NCBI RefSeq assembly: GCF_000733125.1
Contig: NZ_JPHU01000011.1
Coordinates: 1-64,000 of the forward strand
DNA: 64,000 nucleotides
Direction: 5' to 3'
Origin: Parvularcula oceani
GTDB lineage: Bacteria; Pseudomonadota; Alphaproteobacteria; Caulobacterales; Parvularculaceae
The position numbers and the translations under genes are program-made. Below are positions 9,818 through 18,861 of this stretch, in pieces (position 1 is the stretch's first letter; each line of letters opens with the position of its first letter). The notes under the pieces were generated by a model. That model did no database searches. It was not told the origin of the DNA and worked only from the letters and a program-made list of their open reading frames with translations.

Positions 9818-10484
9818 CGTAGAGCGTTTCGATCTGGTCGAATTCCTTGTCGCCGACCCGGAACTTCTTCCGGATGCGCTTGATGTGGCTGTCGATCGTG
9901 CGGTCGTCGACATAGACCTGATCATCATAGGCCGCGTCCATCAGCGCATCGCGCGACTTCACGAAGCCGGGGCGGCTGGCGAGCGATTGCAGGATCAGGA
10001 ACTCGGTGACGGTCAGGGTGACGTTCTGCCCCTTCCAGGTGCAGGCATGGCGCAGCGGGTCGAGCGTCAGCTCGCCGCGGCGGATGACCTGGCCCGCCTC
10101 GTCCGCCGTGTCCGCGGGCGCGGAGGCCGCGCGGCGCAGGACCGCCTTCACCCGCTCGAGCAGCAGGCGCTGGCTGAAGGGCTTCTTGACGTAATCATCC
10201 GCACCGAGCGTCAGGCCCAGCACCTCGTCGATCTCCTCGTCCTTGGAGGTGAGGAAGATCAGCGGCACCTGGCTCTGCTGGCGCAGCTTTCGCAGCATCT
10301 CCATGCCGTCCATGCGCGGCATCTTGATGTCGGAGACGACGAGGTCGGGCGCGCTGCTGAGAATCCCGTCCAGCGCCTGCGCGCCGTCTTCATAGGGAAT
10401 GACCTCGTGCCCTTCGGACTCGAGCGCGATCGACACCGAGGTCAGAATGTTCTGGTCGTCGTCGACCAGGGCGATCTTCGCCAT
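9789..10484 (-). CDS. chvI: Response regulator ChvI (OmpR/PhoB type)
   Basis: A 231-residue response regulator. The receiver has the acidic pocket ALVDDD and phosphoacceptor D52 in [12 protein letters not shown], with conserved Lys in YVKKPFS; the C-terminal winged helix ends with [18 protein letters not shown] and [11 protein letters not shown], typical of OmpR/PhoB DNA-binding domains. ATG 10484 is preceded by GGAGGAAG at ideal spacing, so the longer frame from 10538 is rejected. It heads the chvI-chvG-hprK-EIIA-HPr operon. Confidence 0.95.
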   Translation of the reverse strand: MAKIALVDDDQNILTSVSIALESEGHEVIPYEDGAQALDGILSSAPDLVVSDIKMPRMDGMEMLRKLRQQSQVPLIFLTSKDEEIDEVLGLTLGADDYVKKPFSQRLLLERVKAVLRRAASAPADTADEAGQVIRRGELTLDPLRHACTWKGQNVTLTVTEFLILQSLASRPGFVKSRDALMDAAYDDQVYVDDRTIDSHIKRIRKKFRVGDKEFDQIETLYGVGYKYKEG

Positions 10485-10562
10485 GTCACTTCCTCCGGAC
10501 GCCCCCGCGGCCCCGGCATGCCGGGCAATGGTGAGCATCTCGGTTAGCGCGCCGAAGCCATT

Positions 10563-11627
10563 TTAGGCAATCTCGAAGCGAAGCTTCGTTTGGGCGCCTG
10601 CGTCAGGCGGTGCCTCGCGCAGGTCCGGCAGGCGCCGCTCGGGCATGTAAGGGGCGAGGAACCCACGGGTTTCCGCGCTGCAGGACAGGCGGCCGAAGAC
10701 CTGGAAGAAGCGCAGGCTGGGATGCGCATTGCCTTCGATCACGACCGGGCCCTCGGGCGTGACGGCGATGTCCCAGCCGATATAGCGAAGCTCGGGCAGG
10801 AGGCGGCCAAGGGTGAGGGCGAGGTCGCAGAGCGCGGGCCAGTGGTCGATCCGGCGCCCGCCGATCGCGACGCCGGTCTCAGGATGGGCGTCGCGCCAGA
10901 CTAGGGCATCGTTCGGGTCGAGAGAGAAGGCCCGCCCGAGAATGCCGCTGCCAAGGTCGATCTCCGCCACCGTGCCCCCGGCGCTGAAATTGTCGACGCC
11001 CTCGCCCCCGCTCGCCCCGAACCTGTGCGCGGCGGCCACGATCTCCGGCGCGCCGGGCGTGGGCGCGACCGTGAGGATCCGGATCGTGTTGAGCGCACCG
11101 GGAAAGACCTGCTGGGCGTAGGGCGCCTGCTGCACGAAGCGGGTGGCGATCCAGCCATCCGGCGGCAGGGCCTCTTCGACCGAACGGGCGGTGAGGAAGC
11201 GGATGCCCTGACCCTTGCGTCCCTGCCGGGCCTTCTGGACGATGCGCCCGTCCGCCTCGAGGAAGGCGGCCAGCGCCGCCTCGCCGCCGGGCAGGAAGGC
11301 GGGGCCGGACGGCGTGCCGAAGGCATAGGTTTCTGGATGCGGCTGGCCGAGGCTGCGCATGACGTGGGCGAAGAGCAGCTTGTCGCCGACGATCACCCGC
11401 TCCGGGCCATTGATGCGGCGCAGGCCATGCTCGCGGTCGAAGGTCGTCACGAGGCCGCCGGGCCCCGTGCCCGCCTGCCGGTACCATGCCGCCTCCAGCG
11501 GATCGAAGCCCGCCGCCATGTCTCTCAGCGCCCGCACCGTGCCGGTCTGCGGGTGGCCCTTCGTGCGGCGCCAGTGGGAATGGGCGTAGCGGGCCCGGGC
11601 GCGGGCCAGCCGCAAAGCGTCTCTCAT
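10563..11627 (-). CDS. ATP-grasp protein, sugar-transfer-associated type
   Basis: A 354-residue ATP-grasp-fold protein. Recognisable blocks are VIVGDKLLFAHVMRSLGQPHPET, the ATP-binding strand RIVQKARQGRKGQGIRFL, and the metal-binding end YIGWDIAVTPEGPVVIEGNAHP (split acidic/Asn ligands D and E..N). This matches the alpha-L-glutamate ligase-related/sugar-transfer-associated ATP-grasp family, which joins a carboxylate to an amine or modifies exopolysaccharide precursors; the substrate is not predictable. The N-terminus (MRDALRLARARARYAHSHWR) is basic. It stands alone, 13 bases from phhB on the same strand. Confidence 0.75.
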   Translation of the reverse strand: MRDALRLARARARYAHSHWRRTKGHPQTGTVRALRDMAAGFDPLEAAWYRQAGTGPGGLVTTFDREHGLRRINGPERVIVGDKLLFAHVMRSLGQPHPETYAFGTPSGPAFLPGGEAALAAFLEADGRIVQKARQGRKGQGIRFLTARSVEEALPPDGWIATRFVQQAPYAQQVFPGALNTIRILTVAPTPGAPEIVAAAHRFGASGGEGVDNFSAGGTVAEIDLGSGILGRAFSLDPNDALVWRDAHPETGVAIGGRRIDHWPALCDLALTLGRLLPELRYIGWDIAVTPEGPVVIEGNAHPSLRFFQVFGRLSCSAETRGFLAPYMPERRLPDLREAPPDAGAQTKLRFEIA

Positions 11628-11640
11628 GGAAGAGGGCGCC

Positions 11641-11931
11641 TCAACCGGCGGCCTGGTCGATGAGGCGCGCCAGAGCCACGTCCCGCTCGCTCAGCCCGCC
11701 GGCATCATGCGTGGTCAGCGTGATCTCGACCCTGTTGTAGACGTTGAACCATTCGGGGTGGTGGTCGGCCTTGTCGGCGTGGATGGCGATCCGCGTCATG
11801 AAGGCGAAGGCCTCGGCGAAATCGGAAAAGCGGAACTCGGCGCGGGCGGCGTCCCGCCCCTCGACCGGCGACCAGGCGGGATGCTCGGCGAAGAATGTCT
11901 TCCGTTCCGCATCCGAAAGCGTTTCTACCAT
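11641..11931 (-). CDS. phhB: 4a-hydroxytetrahydrobiopterin dehydratase (PCD/DCoH)
   Basis: A 96-residue pterin-4a-carbinolamine dehydratase. The active-site signature [15 protein letters not shown] gives H57, H58 and W61, with a further histidine H51. It recycles the pterin cofactor, classically for phenylalanine hydroxylase, and in bacteria without that enzyme may serve molybdopterin-related or damage-control roles. ATG 11931 overlaps the sirtuin stop at 11925. No phenylalanine hydroxylase gene is nearby. Confidence 0.93.
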   Translation of the reverse strand: MVETLSDAERKTFFAEHPAWSPVEGRDAARAEFRFSDFAEAFAFMTRIAIHADKADHHPEWFNVYNRVEITLTTHDAGGLSERDVALARLIDQAAG

Positions 11932-12632
11932 GTCAGCTCCTCCGCCCATTCGGGCACGATCTGCGCGGCCTTGCCATACCGCGTGTCATCGAAAAGGCCA
12001 GCGTTCTCGGACGGTTCCAGATTCAGCTCCAAGCAGCGTGTTCCGCCCGCCCGCGCCGCCGCGACCAACCCTGCCGCCGGATAGACCGAGCCGGACGTCC
12101 CGATCGAGACGAAGAGATCGGCCTCGTCCAGCGCCGCCTCCGCCTCGTCCAGGTGGCGCGGCATCTCGCCGAACCAGACAACGTAGGGCTGCATTCCGCC
12201 GGCCTTGCCGCAGCCGGGGCAGGGGGTCTCCACCGACAGGTCCTGGCGCCACTCATGGACGGCGCCGCAGGCCGTGCAGGACGCCCTGTCGAGGCTGCCA
12301 TGGATCGGCAGGACCTCCCGGCTGCCCGCGCGCTGGTGCAGGTCGTCGACATTCTGGGTGACGAGGGTGAGGCGCCCGCCATCCTTTTCGAGCCGCCGCT
12401 CGAGATCCGCGAGCGCGCGATGGGCGGCATTAGGCCGGACCTCCGGCAGGGCGGCTCGTCGGCCATTATAGAAGCCGTGCACCTTGCCCGGGTCGGCCGC
12501 GAAGCCTTCGGGCGTCGCCACTTCGCGCCAGTCATGGCGCTCCCACAGCCCGCCTTGCGTGCGGAACGTGTCGACGCCGCTATCGGCGCTGATTCCGGCG
12601 CCTGTCAGGACGAGGATGCGGGGCGCTGCCAT
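11925..12632 (-). CDS. cobB: NAD-dependent protein deacylase (sirtuin)
   Basis: A 235-residue sirtuin. NAD-binding motif [28 protein letters not shown], catalytic H111 in PIHGSLDR and zinc cysteines C119/C122/C138/C141 are all present. FYNGRR carries Tyr55-x-x-Arg58, the pair that in SIRT5/CobB class III enzymes binds acidic acyl groups, so desuccinylation as well as deacetylation is likely. ATG 12632 was chosen because the motif begins almost at once; the longer frame adds low-quality sequence. Its stop overlaps phhB. Confidence 0.93.
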   Translation of the reverse strand: MAAPRILVLTGAGISADSGVDTFRTQGGLWERHDWREVATPEGFAADPGKVHGFYNGRRAALPEVRPNAAHRALADLERRLEKDGGRLTLVTQNVDDLHQRAGSREVLPIHGSLDRASCTACGAVHEWRQDLSVETPCPGCGKAGGMQPYVVWFGEMPRHLDEAEAALDEADLFVSIGTSGSVYPAAGLVAAARAGGTRCLELNLEPSENAGLFDDTRYGKAAQIVPEWAEELTW

Positions 12633-12771
12633 GATGCGGAGGCTAGAGCGGCGGCGAAGCCGGGCAAGGCGCGACGCGCAATCCGGGTTCGGCCTTGAAC
12701 AAGCTCCCGCCATAGGAGAAGTTGGCCGCAACGGGCGGGCGTTGTCCCGCGCCATGCTTCCTGGGCGGGAC

Positions 12772-13815
12772 ATGAATCGACTCTGGCTGATCAGGCTCTC
12801 CGCACTGGCGGCGGCCACAATGGCGACGGGCCTTCTGGGCGGAACGGCATCGGCCGAATACAGCTTCTGCAACAAGTCGAGCTACGCGCTCTCCGCCGCG
12901 CTCGGCTATGTCGACGAGGGCCGCCTGATCACGCGCGGATGGTGGCGCCTGCGCGCGGGCGAATGCAAGCGCGTGATGACCGAGCCCGTCCGTCCGGGAC
13001 GTTATTTCGTCTATGCCGAGGCCATTCCCGGCCATAAGGGGCCCTTGCGCACCTGGTCGGGCGACACGCCGCTCTGCGTGCAGAACGACAGCCTCTTCAC
13101 CCTGCGCGATCAGGATGTCTGTTCGGATGATCCGCGCCGCCAGCGCGACTTCTTCGCGGTCGACGTGGCAGAGGCCGACAGCGACGGCAGCTGGACGACC
13201 GAGTTTTCGGACGAGAACAACTTCACCATCTTCTCGGCCGAGGTGGCGGGGGTTCAGCGCCTCCTGCAGGATGTCGGCCAGGATGCCGGCGCGATCGACG
13301 GCTATCTTGGCCGGGGCACGCGCGCGGCGCTCAGCGCCTATCGCGAGAAGAAGGGGCTTGGCAGCTCGAACCTCGTCAACGACACGGTGATCGACGCGCT
13401 GATCGCCGACGCCAATGGCCGCGACGCACAGCTGGGCTTCTTCTTCTGCAACGAGACTCTGCTGCCGGTCTGGGCCGCCTTCGCGCAGCCGCTCGACGAA
13501 GAGACCGGATACCGCTCCTCGGGCTGGTGGCGCCTGGACAGCCAGCAATGCGCCAAGGTGCGCAGGGGCGCGCTGACCGACGATGCCTATTACGTCTACG
13601 GCGTCATGGAGGCGGAGGAGGCCTCGATCCCGCTGGCAGGCGGCGACACGGAATTCTGCGTGTCCGCCGTGCAGTTCGATGCGGGTTCGGACGTGGCCTG
13701 CGAGGAAGCGGGCTACGAGACCGCCAGCTTCCGCCGTATCGAGCCGGGGGGCGAGTCGGCCTGGACGTTCCAGTTCACACCCGAGCAGTTCAATCCGGAA
13801 CTGGTGGGGCGGTGA
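12772..13815 (+). CDS. Exported DUF1036 - peptidoglycan-binding - DUF1036 protein
   Basis: A 347-residue secreted protein with signal peptide ending TASA-E (residue 28). Two DUF1036-like domains (about 29-146 and 220-340) share the pattern FCN.T, GWWRL, C.KV and YYVY; between them lies a peptidoglycan-binding repeat (VAGVQRLLQDVGQDAGAIDG, residues 158-212). The cysteines repeat in each half, suggesting disulfides in the periplasm. It probably sits on the cell wall; no enzymatic motif is visible. The HAD gene begins at its stop (TGATG overlap). Confidence 0.82.
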   Translation: MNRLWLIRLSALAAATMATGLLGGTASAEYSFCNKSSYALSAALGYVDEGRLITRGWWRLRAGECKRVMTEPVRPGRYFVYAEAIPGHKGPLRTWSGDTPLCVQNDSLFTLRDQDVCSDDPRRQRDFFAVDVAEADSDGSWTTEFSDENNFTIFSAEVAGVQRLLQDVGQDAGAIDGYLGRGTRAALSAYREKKGLGSSNLVNDTVIDALIADANGRDAQLGFFFCNETLLPVWAAFAQPLDEETGYRSSGWWRLDSQQCAKVRRGALTDDAYYVYGVMEAEEASIPLAGGDTEFCVSAVQFDAGSDVACEEAGYETASFRRIEPGGESAWTFQFTPEQFNPELVGR

Positions 13816-14534
13816 TGCCGCACGGCGATTTTCACGGAGTCGAATCCTGGGTCTTCGACCTCGACAACACGCTCTATCCCGCTCACTGCAACCTGTTCGC
13901 CCAGATCGATGCGCGGATGACGAGCTTCATCGCCGAGCGGCTCGCCCTGCCGCATGACAGGGCGCGGTTCCTCCAGAAGGACTATTACGCCCGCTACGGC
14001 ACGACCCTGTCCGGCCTGATGCAGGAGCACGATGTCTGCCCGCGCGCCTTCATGGACCATGTCCACGACATCGATCTCGCGCCCGTCGAGTCCAATTCCC
14101 GCCTTCGGGCGGCCATGGCGGCGCTGCCGGGCCGCCGCTACGTCTTCACCAATGGCTCGCTCCGCCATGCCGAGAACGTGGCGCGCAAGATCGGCGTCTG
14201 GGACCTCTTCGACGGCGCCTTCGACGTGGAGATGGGCGGCTACACGCCGAAGCCGCATCAGGGGCCCTACGTCCTCTTCCTCTCTCATTTCGGGATCGCG
14301 CCTGAGCGCGCTGCGATGTTCGAGGACATGGCCGACAATCTCGAAGTGCCCCATGCGCTCGGCATGCGCACGATCCTGATCCAGTCCGATGCCGCCTGGT
14401 GCGACGACGAGCCTTCGCACAAGCGCCCCTCCCGCCCCGGAGAGCGGCACGGCCATGTCCACCACGTGACTTCGGACTTGACGGATTTCCTCGAAAGCCT
14501 GACGAGCGCCGCCCGCCAGGGAGCTACGGGATGA
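13815..14534 (+). CDS. HAD hydrolase, pyrimidine 5'-nucleotidase-like
   Basis: A 239-residue haloacid-dehalogenase hydrolase. Motif I is FDLDNTLYP with nucleophile D15 and D17; motif II is FTNGS; motif III/IV lie in [10 protein letters not shown] and [17 protein letters not shown]. This matches the Sdt1/PpnN-neighbour class of pyrimidine 5'-nucleotidases found beside dapD in many alphaproteobacteria; exact substrate is not predictable. It overlaps the upstream gene by one base and dapD by four, so it is mid-operon. Confidence 0.88.
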   Translation: MPHGDFHGVESWVFDLDNTLYPAHCNLFAQIDARMTSFIAERLALPHDRARFLQKDYYARYGTTLSGLMQEHDVCPRAFMDHVHDIDLAPVESNSRLRAAMAALPGRRYVFTNGSLRHAENVARKIGVWDLFDGAFDVEMGGYTPKPHQGPYVLFLSHFGIAPERAAMFEDMADNLEVPHALGMRTILIQSDAAWCDDEPSHKRPSRPGERHGHVHHVTSDLTDFLESLTSAARQGATG

Positions 14535-15361
14535 AACTGGAAGACGCCAAACCGCTCATCGAATCGGCCTGGGATGCCCGCGACGCGCTGGATGAACGCG
14601 ACGACAAGGCTGACGTCATCGCCGCGGTGAACGGAGCGATCGACGCGCTTGACAATGGGCGCGCGCGCGTCGCCGAACCCGGTGCGGATGGCTGGACCGT
14701 TCATCAATGGCTCAAGAAGGCGGTGCTCCTGTCCTTCCGGCTGACGCCGAACGGCCTCATCCCCGGCGGCCCCGGCGATGGCGCCTGGTTCGACAAGGTC
14801 CCCTCCAAGTTCGAGGGCTGGGGAGAGGCCGAATATCGCGGCGCCGGCTTCCGCGCGGTCCCGCCCTGCGCGGTGCGCCGCGGCTCCTATGTCGCGCCCG
14901 GTGCGGTTCTCATGCCGTCCTATGTCAATATCGGCGCCTATGTCGGCAAAGGCACCATGGTCGACACCTGGGCGACCATCGGCTCCTGCGCGCAGATCGG
15001 CGCGGATTGCCATATCTCGGGCGGTGTCGGAATCGGCGGCGTGCTCGAGCCGCTGCAGGCGAACCCGACCATCATCGAGGATGGCTGCTTCATCGGCGCC
15101 CGCTCCGAAGTGGCCGAGGGCGTCATCGTGCGCGAGGGCGCGGTCCTGGCCATGGGCGTCTTCCTCGGCGCCTCCACGAAGATCGTGAACCGCTCCACCG
15201 GCGAAGTGAGCTATGGCGAAGTCCCGCCGCGCGCCGTCGTGGTGCCGGGCACGCTGCCGGCCGGGAATGGCGGGCCGTCCCTCGCTTGCGCCGTGATCGT
15301 CAAGCAGGTCGACGAGCGGACGCGGGCGAAGACCTCGGTCAACGAGCTGCTGCGGGGCTGA
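14531..15361 (+). CDS. dapD: 2,3,4,5-tetrahydropyridine-2,6-dicarboxylate N-succinyltransferase
   Basis: A 276-residue enzyme of the succinylase branch of lysine/meso-diaminopimelate synthesis. The left-handed beta-helix of hexapeptide repeats is visible from [20 protein letters not shown] through [20 protein letters not shown], and [12 protein letters not shown] is typical of the N-terminal half. Start ATG 14531 overlaps the HAD stop (ATGA). dapE is not in the window. Product feeds peptidoglycan cross-link precursor supply, in keeping with the nearby wall-related genes. Confidence 0.96.
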   Translation: MKLEDAKPLIESAWDARDALDERDDKADVIAAVNGAIDALDNGRARVAEPGADGWTVHQWLKKAVLLSFRLTPNGLIPGGPGDGAWFDKVPSKFEGWGEAEYRGAGFRAVPPCAVRRGSYVAPGAVLMPSYVNIGAYVGKGTMVDTWATIGSCAQIGADCHISGGVGIGGVLEPLQANPTIIEDGCFIGARSEVAEGVIVREGAVLAMGVFLGASTKIVNRSTGEVSYGEVPPRAVVVPGTLPAGNGGPSLACAVIVKQVDERTRAKTSVNELLRG

Positions 15362-15402
15362 CCGGAGATTCTCTTCTCGTCAAGACTTGTTCCGCCTTCC
15401 CC

Positions 15403-15418
15403 GTTTCGATAACGAAAC
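15403..15418. promoter_or_regulatory. Perfect inverted repeat before the MarR gene (probable operator)
   Basis: GTTTCG-ATAA-CGAAAC, two perfect 6-base arms around a 4-base centre, 19 bases before the MarR start codon. The spacer and adjacent bases (GATAAC) could serve as a -10 element, so a bound repressor would block transcription. Binding by the adjacent MarR protein is inference. Confidence 0.55.
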
Positions 15419-15437
15419 AGGAGAAACCGGGACTTCC

Positions 15438-15791
15438 ATGACCCCCACCGACATTCTTCTTCCCTGGCGAGACGTGATGGTCGACACCGTCCGTCTCGAC
15501 ACGCCCGACCTGTCCATGCGGCAATGGGCGCTTCTCCTGACGGTCTATCTGACACCGGGCCCGCACACGGTCCGGCGATTGTCCGAAGAGCTGGATGTGC
15601 CCAAACCCGCCATCTCCCGCGCGCTCGACGCGCTCTCGATCCACGGCTTCATCAAGCGGGCGCGCGACCCGGGCGACCGGCGCATCGTCCTCGTGCAGAA
15701 GACGCCGGAAGGGTCGCTCTTCATCGATGCCTTCGCCCGCATCGTCGAGGAGCGCGACCGGCAATCCGATCTCGGGTCCTTCTACGGATGA
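15438..15791 (+). CDS. MarR-family winged-helix transcription regulator
   Basis: A 117-residue single-domain regulator. The helix-turn-helix is at about residues 40-65 (TVRRLSEELDVPKPAISRALDAL) and the wing follows with RARDPGDRRIVLVQKTPEG. Start ATG 15438 was preferred to an in-frame TTG at 15387 because the latter would put the palindrome at 15403-15418 inside the coding region. It overlaps the NlpC/P60 gene by four bases, so it likely regulates its own transcript, including that cell-wall hydrolase. Confidence 0.88.
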   Translation: MTPTDILLPWRDVMVDTVRLDTPDLSMRQWALLLTVYLTPGPHTVRRLSEELDVPKPAISRALDALSIHGFIKRARDPGDRRIVLVQKTPEGSLFIDAFARIVEERDRQSDLGSFYG

Positions 15792-16708
15792 CCGGTCTGC
15801 CGCCGAAACGCCTCCTGCCGGCGCGGAGCGATCTTGCCGCGGAGCATCTGCGCGGGCGGGTGGAGGCCGCGCGGTTCGCCGAGGGGCGCCGCCGCCGCGT
15901 CGCGCAGCCCGCGCTGTCGATCCGGCGCGAGCCGCGCGATGGGGCCGGGCAGGAGACGCAGGCGCTCTTCGGCGAGGGCTTCACCGTCTATGAGGAGACA
16001 GGCGGCTGGGCCTGGGGGCAGGCGGAGTTCGACGGCTATGTCGGTTACGTCCGGGCGGAGGGCCTGGCGGAACCGAAAGACGCGCCGACGCACCGGGTCG
16101 CGGCCCTGCGCACCTATCGCTATCCAAAGCCCGACCTGAAGGCGCCGCCGCTCGGCCTTGTGTCCATGAACGCAAAGGTCGCGCCGGGCGAGCCGTCAGA
16201 AGACGGAAAATTCGTGTCCGACGGAGAGGGCGGCTGGGTCGTCGCCGCCCATCTCGTCCCGCTCGCCGAAGGCGGGGAGGATCCGGCCGCTGTCGCGGAG
16301 CGCTTTCTCGGGACACCCTATTTCTGGGGCGGCCGCGAGAGCCTCGGCCTCGACTGCTCGGGCCTGATCCAGAACGCCTATGAGGCCTGCGGCGTCTGCG
16401 TCCCGCGCGATGCCGATCTCCAGGAGGCGTTCTTCAGCCGCGCGGATCACGGCGAAATCGTCTGGGAAAGAGAAAACGCCGAGGCCCGCTTCACCGCTGC
16501 GGCGCTCCGGCGCGGCGACCTCGTCTACTGGCGCGGCCACACCGGCGTGATGCTCGATGGGCAGCGCCTCCTGCACGCCAATGCGACCCATATGGCCGTC
16601 AGCGTGGATGACCTTCGGGATGTGGCCGCCCATCTCGAGCGGGATGAGGATCTGCCGGTCACGCGGATCGTGCGGCCCACGCCGATATCCGCACTGAGGA
16701 TCGGCTAG
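15788..16708 (+). CDS. NlpC/P60 family cell-wall hydrolase with SH3-like domain
   Basis: A 306-residue cysteine peptidase. After about 45 variable residues there is a bacterial SH3-like region (FTVYEETGGWAWGQAEFDGYV) and then the NlpC/P60 domain with catalytic C190 in GLDCSGLIQ, H251 in RGHTGVML and a third polar residue near H263. The family cleaves gamma-D-Glu-diaminopimelate bonds in peptide stems. No signal peptide is visible, so it may be cytoplasmic, acting in peptide recycling, or exported by other means. It is coupled to the MarR gene. Confidence 0.88.
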   Translation: MTGLPPKRLLPARSDLAAEHLRGRVEAARFAEGRRRRVAQPALSIRREPRDGAGQETQALFGEGFTVYEETGGWAWGQAEFDGYVGYVRAEGLAEPKDAPTHRVAALRTYRYPKPDLKAPPLGLVSMNAKVAPGEPSEDGKFVSDGEGGWVVAAHLVPLAEGGEDPAAVAERFLGTPYFWGGRESLGLDCSGLIQNAYEACGVCVPRDADLQEAFFSRADHGEIVWERENAEARFTAAALRRGDLVYWRGHTGVMLDGQRLLHANATHMAVSVDDLRDVAAHLERDEDLPVTRIVRPTPISALRIG

Positions 16709-16734
16709 GGGCAAAGGCCGCGGGCCCCGGCAGG

Positions 16735-16917
16735 TCAGTCTTCCTCGCGCCTATGCCCGTCCAGCGCCCGCTCGGCCGCCTCGCGGCGGGCCGTCTCCTC
16801 GCGCCGCTCCGCCTTGGTGCGGCCGTGCTTCGCCCTGTTGGCGTCGGCCTCCGCCGCGCTCTGCGCGCGCAGCTTCCGCTTGCGGGCGAGGCGCAGATTG
16901 ACGACCTCGCCCGTCAC
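16735..16917 (-). CDS. DUF4169 family small protein
   Basis: A 60-residue, very basic protein (MTGEVVNLRLARKRKLRAQS ... RAKHGRTKAERR ... ERALDGHRREED) matching DUF4169, a family confined mostly to alphaproteobacteria and of unknown function. The composition (Arg/Ala/Glu helix) suggests a nucleic-acid or ribosome partner, but nothing more can be shown. It lies five bases after the cytochrome c stop on the same strand. Confidence 0.8.
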   Translation of the reverse strand: MTGEVVNLRLARKRKLRAQSAAEADANRAKHGRTKAERREETARREAAERALDGHRREED

Positions 16918-16922
16918 CGGTC

Positions 16923-17867
16923 TCAGTCCCGCGCCTCGGGCTCGACCACGCCTTCGGAGCGGGTCTCCTCATAGGATTCGCGGGCCGCCTCGACGTCGGG
17001 CAGGCCGGAGCCCTCATAATCGCCGGTCAGGTCCTCGCCGAGGCCTTCGGCATCGGTCTGGTCGGGCACGTCGGGGCTCGAGGAGGGCTCGTCGGACGAG
17101 CGGTAGCTGGACCCTTCCTTGGCGATATCGCCGGGGAAGCCGTCATCTCCGCGTTCATTGACCTCGGTCTCGTCGCCGATCACCGCCTCGCCGGGCTCGG
17201 CCGCCTCGAAGTCGATCGTGTCGGCTGCGGCTTCGGCGGCCTCTTCCTCGGCATCGACGACATCTTCTTCGCCTTCGGCCGTCTCTTCGATGGGAGCGGG
17301 TTCGGGGAAGGGAACGGGATCGGTGGACAGCGTCTGGAGATAGGCGAGGATGTCTGCCCGCTTCTCCTCCTTGCTGATCCGCTGCGCCATCTGTGTGCCG
17401 GGCACGTAGGACTGCGAGTTCTCGAGATAGGGGTCGAGCTGCTCATAGGTCCATTCGCCGCCAAGGGACTGGAGCGCGGAGGAATAGGCATAGCCCGGAT
17501 GCGAGGCGACGGGGCGGCCGACGACGTCCCAGAGATTCGGGCCGGTGCCGTTCGGGCCGCCCTGATCGAAGCTGTGGCAGGACGAGCAGATCGCCGCCGA
17601 GCGCGCGCCCCGCTCGGCATCGGCGCTGGCGAGCAGCGTGCCGAGATCGACCTCCGGCTCGTCCACCGCGGCCGCGCCGCCTTCCAGCGAAATCTCAGCC
17701 GGGATATAGGCGAGGCCGAACGGGTTCTCCTCGTCGAATTCGTGATGCGCTCCGGCATGCTCCGCCAGTTCGCTGAGGGTGCTGACGACGACGGGCAGGC
17801 CGACGGCCAGCAGCAGCACGACGAGGATGGCGGCGGCAACCTTGTTCCCGTAGAGGGGGTCTCTCAT
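16923..17867 (-). CDS. Membrane-anchored cytochrome c (CycM/c552 type) with acidic tail
   Basis: A 314-residue c-type cytochrome. A single N-terminal anchor (about residues 9-28) is followed by a haem domain with CSSCH at residues 94-98 and the distal ligand M160 in VPGTQMAQ. It resembles CycM-type carriers that pass electrons from the bc1 complex to cytochrome c oxidase. About 130 C-terminal residues are acidic and low-complexity, an unusual extension. I chose ATG 17867 (MRDPLYGNK), matching CycM starts; ATG 17885 is in frame. Confidence 0.9.
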   Translation of the reverse strand: MRDPLYGNKVAAAILVVLLLAVGLPVVVSTLSELAEHAGAHHEFDEENPFGLAYIPAEISLEGGAAAVDEPEVDLGTLLASADAERGARSAAICSSCHSFDQGGPNGTGPNLWDVVGRPVASHPGYAYSSALQSLGGEWTYEQLDPYLENSQSYVPGTQMAQRISKEEKRADILAYLQTLSTDPVPFPEPAPIEETAEGEEDVVDAEEEAAEAAADTIDFEAAEPGEAVIGDETEVNERGDDGFPGDIAKEGSSYRSSDEPSSSPDVPDQTDAEGLGEDLTGDYEGSGLPDVEAARESYEETRSEGVVEPEARD

Positions 17868-18005
17868 AGGTCGAACTCTAATCATTGGCGGCGGCGGCCG
17901 GCCTCGTCGACCGGGGCACCGGGAAGGGTTCCGCGGCATCTAGCCGGGTGACCCGCCTCCCGCAACGGGGCATTCGGGCGCGCGGGCGGGCAAGGAGAAC
18001 GAAAA

Positions 18006-18854
18006 ATGCGGCAAATCGCCTATCAGGGAGAGCCCGGCGCCTTCTCCGATGCGGCCTGCCGCGCCTATGCGAGCGGATTCGAGCCGCTGCCCTGCCCCAC
18101 ATTCGACGCGGTCTTCGCCGCCGTCGCCGAGGGCCGTGCCGCCCGGGCGATGGTTCCGGTCGAGAACGCGATCGCCGGCCGCGTGGACGACGTCTACCGC
18201 CTCCTGCCCGACATGGCGCTCTGCGTGACCGACGAGCATTTCCTGCCCGTTCACATGCAGCTCATGGTCGTGCCGGGAACCGACGAGGCGGATCTCAAGG
18301 TCGTGCGGAGCCATCCGATGGCGCTCAGCCAGTGCAAGGGCGTCATCAGGCGCCGCGGCCTGACCGCGGAAGTGGCGCCGGACACGGCCGGGGCGGCGCA
18401 TGCCCTGTCCGGCGATCCCGACCCGGCTGTCGCCGTCATCGCGCCGCTCGCCGCAGCCGAACGCTACGGGCTCGAGGTGATCGAGCGCGACGTGCAGGAT
18501 GCCGACCGCAATGTGACCCGCTTCCTCACGCTGGCGCCCGAGGGAGAGGAGGAATGGCCAGACCTTCTTTCGGGGCCGATCCTGACGAGCCTCGTCTTCC
18601 GCGTGCGCAACGTGCCCGCCGCGCTCTACAAGGCGCTCGGCGGCTGCGCGACCAATGGCGTCAACATGATCAAGCTCGAAAGCTATCAGGAGGATTCGAG
18701 CTTCCGCGCGACCCGCTTCCAGGCCGAGATCGAAGGCCATCCCGACGAGCCGCCGGTGCGCCGGGCGCTCGAGGAACTCGGCTATTTCTCGGCCGAGGTC
18801 CGCCTGCTCGGCGTCTTCCCGGCCGATCCCTACCGCAAGACCGTCGGGCTCTGA
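18006..18854 (+). CDS. pheA: Prephenate dehydratase
   Basis: A 282-residue monofunctional enzyme converting prephenate to phenylpyruvate in phenylalanine synthesis. The catalytic lobes show IAYQGEPGAFSDAACRAY, VPVENAIAGRVDDVYRLL and NVTRFLTLA; the C-terminal ~90 residues form an ACT domain (LTSLVFRVRNVPAALYKAL ... MIKLESYQ) for feedback by phenylalanine. No chorismate mutase domain is present. It starts with a clear AAGGAG upstream, and the biotin genes follow after 7 bases. Confidence 0.96.
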   Translation: MRQIAYQGEPGAFSDAACRAYASGFEPLPCPTFDAVFAAVAEGRAARAMVPVENAIAGRVDDVYRLLPDMALCVTDEHFLPVHMQLMVVPGTDEADLKVVRSHPMALSQCKGVIRRRGLTAEVAPDTAGAAHALSGDPDPAVAVIAPLAAAERYGLEVIERDVQDADRNVTRFLTLAPEGEEEWPDLLSGPILTSLVFRVRNVPAALYKALGGCATNGVNMIKLESYQEDSSFRATRFQAEIEGHPDEPPVRRALEELGYFSAEVRLLGVFPADPYRKTVGL

Positions 18855-18861
18855 GCCGGGC

